This document shows, piece by piece, positions 1 through 8,391 of a DNA stretch of 64,000 nt. The position numbers were made by a program, and so were the translations under genes. Under the pieces are notes generated by a model. It did not search any database and was not told where the DNA came from. It saw only the letters and a program-made list of their open reading frames with translations. The DNA comes from Riemerella anatipestifer ATCC 11845 = DSM 15868. GTDB lineage: Bacteria > Bacteroidota > Bacteroidia > Flavobacteriales > Weeksellaceae. The DNA lies in NCBI RefSeq assembly GCF_000252855.1, contig NC_017045.1:1240001-1304000 (forward strand), read 5' to 3'. Within the stretch, counting starts at the first letter, position 1. The number at the start of each line of letters is the position of its first letter.

Positions 1-589
1 AAAGAGCCCTTGAATGGTATCCTATACGATTTAAATGTTCCAAAATTTTCACAAGCTTATCAATCCTACCATCTTGTGTTCCTAAAAATAACACATCGTA
101 AATAATATCCTGATTAGGCATTGTAGGAGCAAAGAAAAAATTAGTATTCTTCTCAAAACCATACTTTTCGCAATCCAAAGAATCAAAACTAAAACATTTA
201 TCAAAATAAGCAATACTATCTCTTTGACTAGGAATTTTTTCTATACTATCCCAGAAGAAAGCCTTCAACATATTCGTTTTAGATTTTAGCCGAATTAAAT
301 CATCTGTAGACAAAACATCTGGACGATTTATGATTATTTGATCAAAAAAATCTGAATTACGAACTACTTCTTTTAATTCTCCATATTGCCTTTCATCTTT
401 AAGATTTCTTCCTAAAAATGTTTTCATAAATAGATTTTGAATACGCTCACCAATGTGCTTATACTTATATCGTTGCGTATAAGCACTCACAACATGAGTA
501 ACTTTGGCATTACTGTATTTCTTCAGCCCATCATACACCACTTCATTAAATCCATAATAATCTGGAGCGATAAAAAGAATTTTCTTCAT
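1..589 (-). CDS. Glycosyltransferase-like surface polysaccharide protein, partial (3' end outside window)
   Basis: An open frame starts at the ATG at 589 and runs off the left edge, giving about 196 codons. It begins MKKILFIAPDYYGF and has no stop. It is a paralogue of the next gene upstream: both share the order RPD-x2-S, WD, FDK, FD, TNF-x-F and then a FLGT/FVGT motif. This layout resembles CgeB-like or capsule/LPS glycosyltransferase-like proteins, but I cannot name a substrate. Its start lies 3 bp after the stop of the upstream gene, so the two are co-transcribed. The DNA looks more AT-rich than the housekeeping genes, as is usual for surface-glycan loci. Confidence 0.7.
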   Translation of the reverse strand, partial: MKKILFIAPDYYGFNEVVYDGLKKYSNAKVTHVVSAYTQRYKYKHIGERIQNLFMKTFLGRNLKDERQYGELKEVVRNSDFFDQIIINRPDVLSTDDLIRLKSKTNMLKAFFWDSIEKIPSQRDSIAYFDKCFSFDSLDCEKYGFEKNTNFFFAPTMPNQDIIYDVLFLGTQDGRIDKLVKILEHLNRIGYHSRAL

Positions 590-592
590 CTT

Positions 593-1585
593 TCAACAAA
601 ATAACTTAGAAAACCAATACGAAAAACTATACTTAGAGGCAATATCATGTTGAGATTTATACGATTTATTAATAAATTGCTCAAAATCCACTTGACTACA
701 ACCCGATTCCACAACAAAAATATTATTTTCATCATAAAAATCATAATTTTTAACTAATCTATTATTGGTAATTAGCTTTTTCGAAAACCCTACCGCCTCA
801 AAGCAACGAAATGATAATCCTTTATGTATTGTGTTTTCAACATCAATTAGAATATTGGAGGCCATACTCTCCAACATAGAAGTTTCAAACGAGTTTCCCG
901 TTTTTCGAAACTGAATAGGTGTATTTTTGTATGGTTTTATTTTACTTTTATTTCCATATACTACAGTCATATTCAAAGACAATCCGAACGACTTCAACAA
1001 CTCCGATAGACTAACTAACATCTCCATTCTATCTTTCATAAAAGTTCCCACAAAAAACACATCTTGCTTTATATCAACTTGTTGAGATATATAATCAAAA
1101 TAAAAATTAGTGGTATGATAGGTATTGGGAAAGCGCTTTGTATCTTCCCTATCAAACACATAAAATTTATCAAAGTGAGAGATCCTAGTACTTGCCAAAG
1201 GAAATCTACTCATACCATCCCATTGATAGCCAACGGAAAAATCTGATTTCTCTTTTATACTTTGTAATACCTTCCTAGAAAATAAATCAGGACGAACAAC
1301 CAATGCATAATCAACACGGCCTAGTTCTTCAATAAATTTCAATTGACTAGCTTCCTGAATTTCTGCAAGTTTTTCTGCTTTATAGACTCGGTTGTTAAGA
1401 AAAATTTTCTTAGCTCCGTGTATAAGGTAGTCCTGCCATATAAGTTGAGATTTTGCATTCATATCATAAGGCAACAAATAGACTTTAAAACCTAAGTATT
1501 CTAAGTTTTTTCTAAAACATTCTGGCAAACCAAAATGATTAGGAATTCCCAAAATAATGCTTTTCCCTTTAAAATCCCTACTCAT
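593..1585 (-). CDS. Glycosyltransferase-like protein, probable surface glycan synthesis
   Basis: This 330-residue protein has no signal peptide or membrane segment and is probably cytoplasmic. Residues around 95-165 carry VRPDLFS, QWDGMSRFP, FDKFYVFD and TNFYFD, followed by VFFVGTF, the same order as in its neighbour at 1-589. Near residues 230-300 are an LESMASN segment, ENTIHKGLSFRCFE and KLITNN. These resemble the nucleotide-sugar-binding end of GT-B proteins of the CgeB/DUF3880 kind. The start overlaps the end of the DUF5672 gene by 8 bp, which suggests translational coupling. The role in LPS or capsule synthesis is inferred from context; donor and acceptor are unknown. Confidence 0.6.
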   Translation of the reverse strand: MSRDFKGKSIILGIPNHFGLPECFRKNLEYLGFKVYLLPYDMNAKSQLIWQDYLIHGAKKIFLNNRVYKAEKLAEIQEASQLKFIEELGRVDYALVVRPDLFSRKVLQSIKEKSDFSVGYQWDGMSRFPLASTRISHFDKFYVFDREDTKRFPNTYHTTNFYFDYISQQVDIKQDVFFVGTFMKDRMEMLVSLSELLKSFGLSLNMTVVYGNKSKIKPYKNTPIQFRKTGNSFETSMLESMASNILIDVENTIHKGLSFRCFEAVGFSKKLITNNRLVKNYDFYDENNIFVVESGCSQVDFEQFINKSYKSQHDIASKYSFSYWFSKLFC

Positions 1586-2393
1586 ATTGTTCTAATTTAT
1601 ACCCTTGCTGCTCTATATGCTCCTTCCAAAAGTCTAGTTCCTTATCCCAACGATGGCATCCAAAAGGCAACATGCCTCCATTCAAAACAAAGGCTTTTTC
1701 TTGCTTATTTTCAATTGCAAACTCACACGCTTTTTTATAGTTTGGCTTGTGGAACGAAAGTCCATTTCGTTGAGGCTCAATGCTAAAAAAAACATCTTCA
1801 GCATAAAAAGAAGATTGATTGCTCGGTTTAAGATAAATAGAGACAACCTCCGAAAGCTGCTTAAGCACCTCAATACACTTTTCTCTTTTCCTTAATGAAA
1901 GACCTCCATTACCTACTTGATTGTACAACAACGATTTATTCTTTTGCCATTTACCATTTCCTTTATAATTGATAATTCGTTTTAGAAATGACAATCCAAA
2001 ATCCCACATTTTTTTGGGAATAGGTATATGGTCTGAACTCCTCAACCATGGAGCTCCAACATAATCATAGTCCTCCAATAACCAGCTTTCCAAATCATTT
2101 TTAAACAAAAAAGCATCAGGCTGACAAATAAGAATATATTTCGTTTTAAAAGATTGATAAAAATCCTCACTCAACATCAACTGATTGTACCCATAAATAC
2201 CATCAAAATAACATTTTGCAAAACACTTAAATTGTGCTCTTGGATACTTTTCTCTATAGTAGGATATATCAAGTGTTTTAGGATATATAAAAACAATATC
2301 ATACCTATCTAAAACTCTAAAAGTTTGCGTTATAGAAACCACTTCAAGTGCTGTAGGTTTCTCTTTATAGATAGGTATGATAATGGTTACCAT
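1578..2393 (-). CDS. DUF5672 family protein, putative glycosyltransferase
   Basis: A 271-residue protein that begins MVTIIIPIYKEKP like a GT-A glycosyltransferase. It contains ILICQPDAFLF (about 88-98), YDYVGAPW (about 109-116), NGGLSLRK (about 163-170), EDVFF and LPFGCHRW. This motif order is that of the DUF5672 family, which is common in O-antigen and capsule clusters. The QPD motif may be the metal-binding acidic site. Its ATG directly follows the stop codon of rocD with no spacer, and its end overlaps the next gene by 8 bp, so rocD and the three glycan genes appear to be one transcript. Substrate unknown. Confidence 0.7.
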   Translation of the reverse strand: MVTIIIPIYKEKPTALEVVSITQTFRVLDRYDIVFIYPKTLDISYYREKYPRAQFKCFAKCYFDGIYGYNQLMLSEDFYQSFKTKYILICQPDAFLFKNDLESWLLEDYDYVGAPWLRSSDHIPIPKKMWDFGLSFLKRIINYKGNGKWQKNKSLLYNQVGNGGLSLRKREKCIEVLKQLSEVVSIYLKPSNQSSFYAEDVFFSIEPQRNGLSFHKPNYKKACEFAIENKQEKAFVLNGGMLPFGCHRWDKELDFWKEHIEQQGYKLEQYE

Positions 2394-3647
2394 TTAAGCT
2401 TTCTTAAACTCCAAAACCGTTTTTTCTATAATAGCAACACACTCCATTAGCTGCTCCTCTGTAATTACCAAAGGTGGAGCTAAACGGATAATATTACCGT
2501 GTGTAGGCTTCGCTAGAAGACCATTTTTAGCTAAATCTAAACAAAGATTCCATGCTGTTGGACTGTCTTGGCTATCATTGATAAGAATAGCATTTAATAA
2601 TCCTTTTCCTCTTACTTTATAGATTAAATCTGTTTTTGCTATAATTTTCTCTATTTCTGCTCGGAATATTTTCCCCAGTCTTTCTGCTCTTTCAGATAAT
2701 TTTTCCTCCTGAACTACATCCAAAGCTGCTATTGCTACAGCACATGCCAAAGGGTTACCTCCAAAAGTAGAACCATGCTGCCCTGGGTGGATGACCTTCA
2801 TAATATTATCGTTCGCTAAAACAGCAGATACTGGATACATTCCCCCAGACAATGCTTTACCTAAGATTAAAATATCTGGCTGTACCTCTTCGTGATGACA
2901 CGCTATTAACTTACCCGTTCTAGCAATACCTGTTTGCACTTCGTCTGCAATAAACAATACATTATGCTTTTTACAAAGCTCTTGTGCTTTCTTCAAGAAA
3001 CCTTCTGTAGGTACATATACCCCAGCTTCACCCTGTATAGGCTCTACCAAAAATCCAGCTATATTTTCAGCCTCTTCTTCTAATACTTTTTGTAAAGCAT
3101 CTAAATCATCATAAGGTATTCTTATAAACCCTGGTGTAAATGGTCCATAATTACTATGTGCATCAGGGTCGTTAGAAAAAGAAACTATTGTTGTAGTTCT
3201 TCCGTGGAAATTATTCTCACAAACAATAATTTTAGCATTATTACCTTGAACGCCTTTTACTTCATAAGCCCATTTTCTCGCAAGTTTTATAGCTGTTTCT
3301 ACAGCTTCTGCACCAGAGTTCATAGGCAATACTTTATCAAAACCTAAAAGCTTAGTTATCTTCTCTTCATAAATCCCTAGTTTAGAATTATAGAACGCAC
3401 GAGAGGTTAATGACAGTACCTTAGCTTGTTCCACCAAAGCATTTACAATTTTAGGATGAGAATGCCCTTGATTAACTGCCGAATAAGCAGAAAGGAAATC
3501 ATAATACTGTTTTCCTTCTACATCCCATACCAAAACACCTTCTCCTCTATCCAAAACCACTGGTAGCGGATGATAGTTGTGAGCACCATGACGATCCTCC
3601 AAATCTATAAAATACTGAGCTGTTTTCAAATTTTTGTTATTTGACAT
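2394..3647 (-). CDS. rocD: Ornithine--oxo-acid aminotransferase
   Basis: Transfers the delta-amino group of ornithine to 2-oxoglutarate, giving glutamate semialdehyde and linking arginine breakdown to proline and glutamate. It is a class III PLP aminotransferase: [18 protein letters not shown] (cofactor binding), [14 protein letters not shown], and the PLP lysine in ILGKALSGG. The frame stays open to 3683, but a TAAATTTG promoter element covers that upstream ATG (3681-3688). The ATG at 3647 ([13 protein letters not shown], 417 residues, about 30-nt leader) is therefore the likely start. Downstream it abuts the DUF5672 gene without a gap. Confidence 0.93.
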   Translation of the reverse strand: MSNNKNLKTAQYFIDLEDRHGAHNYHPLPVVLDRGEGVLVWDVEGKQYYDFLSAYSAVNQGHSHPKIVNALVEQAKVLSLTSRAFYNSKLGIYEEKITKLLGFDKVLPMNSGAEAVETAIKLARKWAYEVKGVQGNNAKIIVCENNFHGRTTTIVSFSNDPDAHSNYGPFTPGFIRIPYDDLDALQKVLEEEAENIAGFLVEPIQGEAGVYVPTEGFLKKAQELCKKHNVLFIADEVQTGIARTGKLIACHHEEVQPDILILGKALSGGMYPVSAVLANDNIMKVIHPGQHGSTFGGNPLACAVAIAALDVVQEEKLSERAERLGKIFRAEIEKIIAKTDLIYKVRGKGLLNAILINDSQDSPTAWNLCLDLAKNGLLAKPTHGNIIRLAPPLVITEEQLMECVAIIEKTVLEFKKA

Positions 3648-3680
3648 ATTACTATTTTTATATAAATACAAGTATACCGA

Positions 3681-3688
3681 CAAATTTA
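3681..3688 (-). promoter_or_regulatory. Promoter -7 element for rocD
   Basis: TAAATTTG on the minus strand is a perfect match to the Bacteroidota -7 consensus TAnnTTTG. There is no clear TTTG 19 bp upstream (the bases there read CGTG). It places the transcript start near 3677 and so favours the ATG at 3647 over the one at 3683. Confidence 0.55.
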
Positions 3689-3730
3689 ATAATTTTTTTA
3701 TTTAAATCACGCCTTTGCCGCTCTTTATGA

Positions 3731-3760
3731 AAAACCCCTAGAAAATTTTATTTCTAGGGG
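3731..3760 (-). terminator. Rho-independent terminator after accC
   Basis: A perfect 10-bp stem (CCCCTAGAAA, 3735-3744, with TTTCTAGGGG, 3751-3760) and a 6-base loop. On the minus strand it is followed by TTTTT. It lies 10 bp after the accC stop. Confidence 0.88.
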
Positions 3761-3769
3761 CTAAACAAA

Positions 3770-5125
3770 TTACATATTTTCGTAATCTTTATTCATTTTA
3801 AAGGTCTCCATAAACTTGGTAGTATAATTGCCTGCTACAAAGTCTGGATCATCCATCAACTGCCTATGGAAGGCTACCGTAGTTTTAACTCCCTCTATAT
3901 AAAACTCTTCTAAAGCTCTCTTCATTTTAGCAATAGCTTCTTCTCTAGTTTGAGCCGTAGTAATGAGTTTAGCTATCATAGAGTCATAATTAGATGGTAT
4001 GGTATAACCCGAGTAAACATGAGTATCTACTCTTATCCCGTGTCCTCCTGGAATATTAAGACTAGTAATTTTTCCTGGAGATGGTCTAAAGTCTTGATAA
4101 GGATCTTCCGCGTTAATCCTACATTCTATTGAGTGTAGTTTAGGATAATGATTTACACCAGATATAGGCGTTCCCGCAGCTAGAAGAATTTGCTCTCTAA
4201 TAAGGTCATAATCAATAACCTGCTCTGTAATAGGATGTTCTACTTGGATACGAGTATTCATCTCCATAAAATAGAAGTTCCTATGTTTGTCTACCAAAAA
4301 CTCTATAGTACCCACCCCCTCATAACCAATATATTCCGCTGCCTTTGCAGCTGCTTCTCCCATTTTCTCACGAAGTTCATCGGTCATAAAAGGAGATGGT
4401 GTTTCCTCTGTTAATTTTTGATTTCTTCTTTGAATAGAACAATCTCTTTCAGAAAGATGACAAGCTTTACCATACTGGTCTCCGGCCACTTGTATTTCAA
4501 TATGTCTAGGCTCTTCTATAAGTTTTTCCATGTACATACCTCCATTACCGAAAGCAGCGATAGCCTCTTGCACAGCAGAATCCCAGTGGTTTCTAAGTTC
4601 TTCTGCTTTCCAAACGGCACGCATACCTTTACCACCTCCTCCAGCTGTTGCCTTTATCATTACTGGATAACCAATTTTTTCTGCAATTTTCGCAGCCTCT
4701 TCATAAGAGCCTATCAAACCATCAGAACCTGGTACACAAGGTATCCCTGCAGCCTTCATAGTTGCTTTAGCAGTAGCCTTGTCACCCATTTTTTCTATTT
4801 GCTCTGGGCTTGCCCCTATGAACTTGATATTATTTTTCTGACAAATTCTAGAAAAATTAGCGTTTTCTGACAAAAACCCATATCCTGGGTGGATAGCATC
4901 AGCATTGGTAATCTCGGCTGCAGCAAGTATATTAGGTATACTCAAGTAGGAGTCTTTACTAGTAGGAGGTCCTATACAAACCGCTTCATCTGCAAATCTC
5001 ACATGCAGACTATCTTTATCTGCCGTAGAATAAACTGCAACGGTTTTAATCCCCATCTCTCTACAAGTACGGAGAATCCTCATTGCAATCTCTCCACGAT
5101 TGGCTATTAATATTTTTTTAAACAT
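3770..5125 (-). CDS. accC: Acetyl-CoA carboxylase, biotin carboxylase subunit
   Basis: Carboxylates the biotin on AccB using ATP and bicarbonate, the first half-reaction of malonyl-CoA formation for fatty acid synthesis. The 451-residue length is normal. The N-terminus [16 protein letters not shown] is characteristic. The ATP-grasp fold follows with the glycine-rich loop [12 protein letters not shown] (about 159-170), then the catalytic and metal-binding segment [15 protein letters not shown] (about 289-303) and the C-terminal carboxylase domain. It lies 85 bp downstream of accB on the same strand and ends in a strong terminator. accA and accD are not in this window. Confidence 0.96.
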   Translation of the reverse strand: MFKKILIANRGEIAMRILRTCREMGIKTVAVYSTADKDSLHVRFADEAVCIGPPTSKDSYLSIPNILAAAEITNADAIHPGYGFLSENANFSRICQKNNIKFIGASPEQIEKMGDKATAKATMKAAGIPCVPGSDGLIGSYEEAAKIAEKIGYPVMIKATAGGGGKGMRAVWKAEELRNHWDSAVQEAIAAFGNGGMYMEKLIEEPRHIEIQVAGDQYGKACHLSERDCSIQRRNQKLTEETPSPFMTDELREKMGEAAAKAAEYIGYEGVGTIEFLVDKHRNFYFMEMNTRIQVEHPITEQVIDYDLIREQILLAAGTPISGVNHYPKLHSIECRINAEDPYQDFRPSPGKITSLNIPGGHGIRVDTHVYSGYTIPSNYDSMIAKLITTAQTREEAIAKMKRALEEFYIEGVKTTVAFHRQLMDDPDFVAGNYTTKFMETFKMNKDYENM

Positions 5126-5210
5126 TTTATAAGAAACTTTAAATTAAAAATAAATTACCCCATATCAACAGAGCAAACTATAACACTTTTTTGACTTAAA
5201 ATTTCTCTAC

Positions 5211-5702
5211 TTAAGACGGATCAACAAGGAATAGTGGCTGATCATACTCCACAGGAGTTGCGTCATCTACCAATATTTTAACTATCTTACCACTTACCTC
5301 ACTCTCTATTTGGTTAAATAGTTTCATAGCTTCTATAACGCAAACTACCTTCCCTTCAGATACAGAATCTCCTACATTTACAAAAACATCTTTATCTGGC
5401 GATGGCTTTCTATAGAATGTACCTATCATTGGTGATTTAATAGCGATATATTTACTATCATCATCTGCTTTACCCTCCTGAGCTACAGAAGCAGATGACG
5501 AAGATACTGCCGCAGGAGCTACTGGCGATGCCACAGGCGAAACTGCAGGAGATTGTGGTAAAGATTGCTGAACATAAGTTATATTCTCATTAGAGCCAGG
5601 ATTTTTAATATTTATTTCGTAATCCTTTGTTTTGTATTTAACCTCAGCCACTTCCGACTTAGAAACAAACTTAATGAGGTTTTGTAAATCTTTTAAATCC
5701 AT
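5211..5702 (-). CDS. accB: Biotin carboxyl carrier protein of acetyl-CoA carboxylase
   Basis: Carries biotin between the carboxylase and the carboxyltransferase. It has an N-terminal helix region, a Pro/Ala/Ser-rich flexible linker (about 48-75) and a C-terminal biotinyl domain. The modified lysine is K127 in VIEAMKLFN, a common variant of EAMKM. The start is set at the ATG at 5702 ([12 protein letters not shown], 163 residues). The upstream ATG at 5735 lies above a promoter whose predicted transcript start is near 5717. It sits between rpmF and accC, with its own promoter as well as possible read-through. Confidence 0.94.
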   Translation of the reverse strand: MDLKDLQNLIKFVSKSEVAEVKYKTKDYEINIKNPGSNENITYVQQSLPQSPAVSPVASPVAPAAVSSSSASVAQEGKADDDSKYIAIKSPMIGTFYRKPSPDKDVFVNVGDSVSEGKVVCVIEAMKLFNQIESEVSGKIVKILVDDATPVEYDQPLFLVDPS

Positions 5703-5720
5703 AAGATAATTTTTAACCCC

Positions 5721-5752
5721 CAAATATAATAACAAAAACCACTCAATCCAAA
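5721..5752 (-). promoter_or_regulatory. Promoter of accB
   Basis: On the minus strand TTTG (5752-5749) is followed by 20 bp and then TATATTTG (5728-5721), close to the Bacteroidota TTTG-N19-TAnnTTTG pattern. The predicted transcript start near 5717 gives a leader of about 15 nt before the ATG at 5702. Confidence 0.7.
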
Positions 5753-5767
5753 AAAAAGAGCGGTTTT
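5735..5767 (-). terminator. Terminator-like hairpin between rpmF and accB
   Basis: AAAACCACTC (5735-5744) pairs with GAGCGGTTTT (5758-5767) with one mismatch, and T residues follow on the minus strand. It overlaps the accB promoter, so transcripts from rpmF may end where accB transcription begins. The stem is only moderately GC-rich, so it may be leaky. Confidence 0.5.
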
Positions 5768-5796
5768 ATGCATAAAATAATTTCTACTACAGTAGT

Positions 5797-6000
5797 CTAG
5801 TTTTCTTCTGTAGTTTCTACATTTTTCTCCATTACTACCTTTCCTCTGTAGTAAAGTTTTCCTTCGTGCCAGTGAGCTCTATGATAAAGATGTAACTCTC
5901 CTGTAGTAGCATCTTTAGCTAACTGAGGAACTACTGCTTTGTAGTGAGTTCTTCTTTTATCTCTTCTGGTTGACGACTGTCTTCTCTTAGGATGTGCCAT
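5797..6000 (-). CDS. rpmF: 50S ribosomal protein L32
   Basis: A 67-residue basic protein with the classic L32 start [20 protein letters not shown]. The usual later part [18 protein letters not shown] is present. There are no zinc-binding cysteine pairs, so this is the zinc-independent form. It follows the DUF177 gene by 45 bp, the arrangement conserved in most bacteria (DUF177/yceD then rpmF, then lipid synthesis genes). Confidence 0.95.
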   Translation of the reverse strand: MAHPKRRQSSTRRDKRRTHYKAVVPQLAKDATTGELHLYHRAHWHEGKLYYRGKVVMEKNVETTEEN

Positions 6001-6045
6001 TATTACTGTTTTTTATTTTTCTATATTATGTTAATACTCTCTTCT

Positions 6046-6585
6046 CTATTTATTTTTTAACTTGCTTAATGCCTGCCATCTAGGGTCTATATCTTCATTG
6101 GATTTTTCTTCCTCTAATTCATCTAAGGCTTTAGGACTATACTTTTCTAACAAAGCCTCATACTCTTCATTCCCCTCTACCTCCGGCGAAACTTTCTTCA
6201 TTGGAATAGATAAAATCACCGCCTCGTAAACTAATTGAGCCACATTAAAATGATAATCACTTGAAGGAATTGTAATAACTTCCTCGTTACTATCATCATA
6301 CTCTTCTCCAAACTTCACTAAAACTTTGAGTTCATGTTCTATTTCATAAGGAAAATCGTTCCCACTTATATCGCAAATCAAAGTTACTTCTCCTGATACT
6401 TTCACCCAAAACTCTAAGAAAGTGGTATGCTTTTCCAACAAAACATCTACCAAAATCTTAGGTTCACTAAAATCTACATCTGCATTAAATAAACTAAAGA
6501 ACTCTTTATCTATCTCAAACTCAAACTGGTGTTTACCATTTTTTAAGCCTGAGAAAACAATATCATATTTTCTAAATTTATCCAT
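6046..6585 (-). CDS. DUF177 family protein (YceD-like, ribosome assembly associated)
   Basis: A 179-residue acidic protein beginning MDKFRKYDIVFSGLKNG. Its core has CDISGNDFPYEIEHELKVLVKF followed by acidic loops, typical of DUF177. Family members (YceD in E. coli, plastid homologues linked to 23S rRNA processing) are almost always next to rpmF, as here. The usual cysteine pair of DUF177 is reduced to a single C in CDISG. The frame is open to 6627, but a near-perfect promoter at 6598-6628 sits between that ATG and the one at 6585, so 6585 is chosen. Confidence 0.85.
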   Translation of the reverse strand: MDKFRKYDIVFSGLKNGKHQFEFEIDKEFFSLFNADVDFSEPKILVDVLLEKHTTFLEFWVKVSGEVTLICDISGNDFPYEIEHELKVLVKFGEEYDDSNEEVITIPSSDYHFNVAQLVYEAVILSIPMKKVSPEVEGNEEYEALLEKYSPKALDELEEEKSNEDIDPRWQALSKLKNK

Positions 6586-6597
6586 AAAAATGGTCTG

Positions 6598-6628
6598 CAA
6601 AAATAAGTGTTTTTTTTTATATAACAAA
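6598..6628 (-). promoter_or_regulatory. Promoter of the DUF177-rpmF(-accBC) operon
   Basis: TTTG (6628-6625), exactly 19 bp, then TATTTTTG (6605-6598) on the minus strand. This is a textbook Bacteroidota housekeeping promoter and gives a transcript start near 6594, about 9 nt before the ATG at 6585. Confidence 0.8.
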
Positions 6629-6674
6629 ATCTACATTACAAATTAAACAGAACCGATGTCTTTTCCTCTATTTT

Positions 6675-7760
6675 TTAAACATCTTCATCTGGCAAATCTT
6701 CGTCTACGCCATTATTTCCACTTCTTTTAACTTTCAGTTTATTCTCCATAAGAGATTGATATTCGCTCCTATTTTGGAAAATTTTTATCCCTGTAAACAC
6801 CGCTTCCTCAAAAGAGCTATGATCTGCCATATTTTTTCCTGCTATATCATAAGCCGTCCCATGGTCTGGGGAAGTCCTTATAAAAGGTAATCCCGCCGTA
6901 TAATTTACTCCCTCCTCATACGCCAAAGTTTTAAATGGTGCCAAACCTTGATCATGATACATCGCTAAAACAGCATCAAAGGCTTTATATTTCTGTGGCT
7001 GGAAGAAACTGTCTGCAGGATAAGGTCCGAACGCCAAAACACCATTATCAAAAGCCTCTTTTATTGCTGGAATGATAATTTCTTGCTCCTCTTTACCTAT
7101 CGCTCCACCATCACCAGCATGTGGATTAAGTCCTAAAACTGCTATTTTAGGTTTAGCAATACAAAAATCTTCTACCAAAGCTGTATTTAGTATATTCAAA
7201 TAAGTTTTTATCCTTTCTTTACTGATATTTTGAGCCACCTCCGAAATTGGAATATGATGCGTTACCACGGCCACTTTTAAATCTTCGGTCACTAAAAACA
7301 TCAGTCCTTTCTTTCCAAATTTCTCTTCTAGAAAACCTGTATGCCCTGCATGTTTGAATCCATGTTTTAGCATTTCGTCTTTATTGATAGGTGCTGTTAC
7401 TAAAACATCTACCTCTCCTTGTTTCAAAGCCTCTGTAGCCGCTTCCAAAGAATCTATTGCCATTCTTGTGGATTCCTCCGTAGGCTCTCCTAAATTTACA
7501 TTAACATTATCTTTCCAAAGATTAACAATATTAATTTTACCAGCAGACGCTTCCGTGGCCTTATTGATGTAATTAAAGTTAGCCTGAATTTTAAATATAT
7601 TTTTTTGATAAGAAAAAAGTTTCCCTGAACCAAATATCACTGGAGTAAAAAAATCGGTAATAGATTTATCCTTTAATGTTTTTAGAATAATTTCAGGACC
7701 TATACCGTTAAAATCTCCTATGGAAATCCCTACTCTAGGTTTGTGATGTTTTACACTCAT
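6675..7760 (-). CDS. pdxA: 4-hydroxythreonine-4-phosphate dehydrogenase
   Basis: Oxidises 4-phosphohydroxy-L-threonine in the DXP-dependent route to pyridoxal phosphate. It has the family start GISIGDFNGIGPEIILK. The three metal-binding histidines lie in HAGHTGFLEEKFG, LNPHAGDGGAIGKEE and AMYHDQGLAPFK. The C-terminal substrate motif GLPFIRTSPDHGTAYDIAGK is intact. At 361 residues it is slightly longer than the usual 330-340 because of a charged tail. It is the first gene of the leftward block and shares a short divergent promoter region with riboflavin synthase. Confidence 0.95.
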   Translation of the reverse strand: MSVKHHKPRVGISIGDFNGIGPEIILKTLKDKSITDFFTPVIFGSGKLFSYQKNIFKIQANFNYINKATEASAGKINIVNLWKDNVNVNLGEPTEESTRMAIDSLEAATEALKQGEVDVLVTAPINKDEMLKHGFKHAGHTGFLEEKFGKKGLMFLVTEDLKVAVVTHHIPISEVAQNISKERIKTYLNILNTALVEDFCIAKPKIAVLGLNPHAGDGGAIGKEEQEIIIPAIKEAFDNGVLAFGPYPADSFFQPQKYKAFDAVLAMYHDQGLAPFKTLAYEEGVNYTAGLPFIRTSPDHGTAYDIAGKNMADHSSFEEAVFTGIKIFQNRSEYQSLMENKLKVKRSGNNGVDEDLPDEDV

Positions 7761-7766
7761 TTTACT

Positions 7767-7774
7767 TATCTTTG
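7767..7774 (+). promoter_or_regulatory. Promoter -7 element for riboflavin synthase gene
   Basis: TATCTTTG matches TAnnTTTG. The predicted start near 7778 leaves a 32-nt leader. No TTTG occurs at the 19-bp position; the nearest TTG is 23 bp upstream. Confidence 0.5.
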
Positions 7775-7787
7775 TTTTCTAAAGTTA

Positions 7788-7795
7788 CAAATTTA
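7788..7795 (-). promoter_or_regulatory. Promoter -7 element for pdxA
   Basis: TAAATTTG on the minus strand matches TAnnTTTG, with a transcript start predicted near 7784 and an ATG at 7760. It faces the riboflavin synthase -7 element at 7767-7774, only 13 bp apart, so the two promoters overlap divergently. Confidence 0.5.
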
Positions 7796-7809
7796 ATAAA
7801 TTATTTAAT

Positions 7810-8391
7810 ATGTTCACAGGAATTATAGAGGCTACGGGAATTGTTAAAAAAATAAGGAAAGAAGGTAATAATATACACTTTACTCTATCTTGTCCCTTTA
7901 CGCAAGAACTTAAAATAGACCAAAGCCTTGCTCATAATGGTTGCTGCCTAACTGTAGTGGACATCAATGAAAACCTCTATACCGTAACAGCCATCAATGA
8001 AACTTTAGAAAAAACCAATCTTTCCCAGTGGCAAGAAGGTAGCATAATCAATCTAGAACGATGCACTATAATAAACGGAAGGCTAGACGGACATATTGTG
8101 CAAGGACATGTAGATGGAGTAGGAGCCATAGAGTCCATAGAAGAAACTAACGGAAGCCACATCATTACAATATCTTATATTTCTGATTTTGTAACTGTTC
8201 CACAAGGTTCTATTACCATTAACGGCATTAGCCTAACAGTTGCTAAAAGTATGGATAAAAAATTCTCTGTAGCTATTATTCCTTACACTTGGGAACACAC
8301 CAACCTAAAACATATTAAAATAGGTGACCTCGTTAATCTTGAATTTGATATTATCGGGAAATATGTTGCTAAACTAATGACTATAAAATAA
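7810..8391 (+). CDS. ribE: Riboflavin synthase, alpha subunit
   Basis: Dismutates two 6,7-dimethyl-8-ribityllumazine molecules to riboflavin. The 193 residues form two homologous lumazine-binding halves. The first starts with the diagnostic MFTGIIEATG, and GHIVQGHVDGVG near residue 97 opens the second. INGISLTV is the second half's counterpart of HNGCCLTV in the first. Its TAA stop directly abuts the ATG of the sensor kinase, so the two are likely co-translated. The name ribE or ribC varies between nomenclatures. Confidence 0.95.
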   Translation: MFTGIIEATGIVKKIRKEGNNIHFTLSCPFTQELKIDQSLAHNGCCLTVVDINENLYTVTAINETLEKTNLSQWQEGSIINLERCTIINGRLDGHIVQGHVDGVGAIESIEETNGSHIITISYISDFVTVPQGSITINGISLTVAKSMDKKFSVAIIPYTWEHTNLKHIKIGDLVNLEFDIIGKYVAKLMTIK

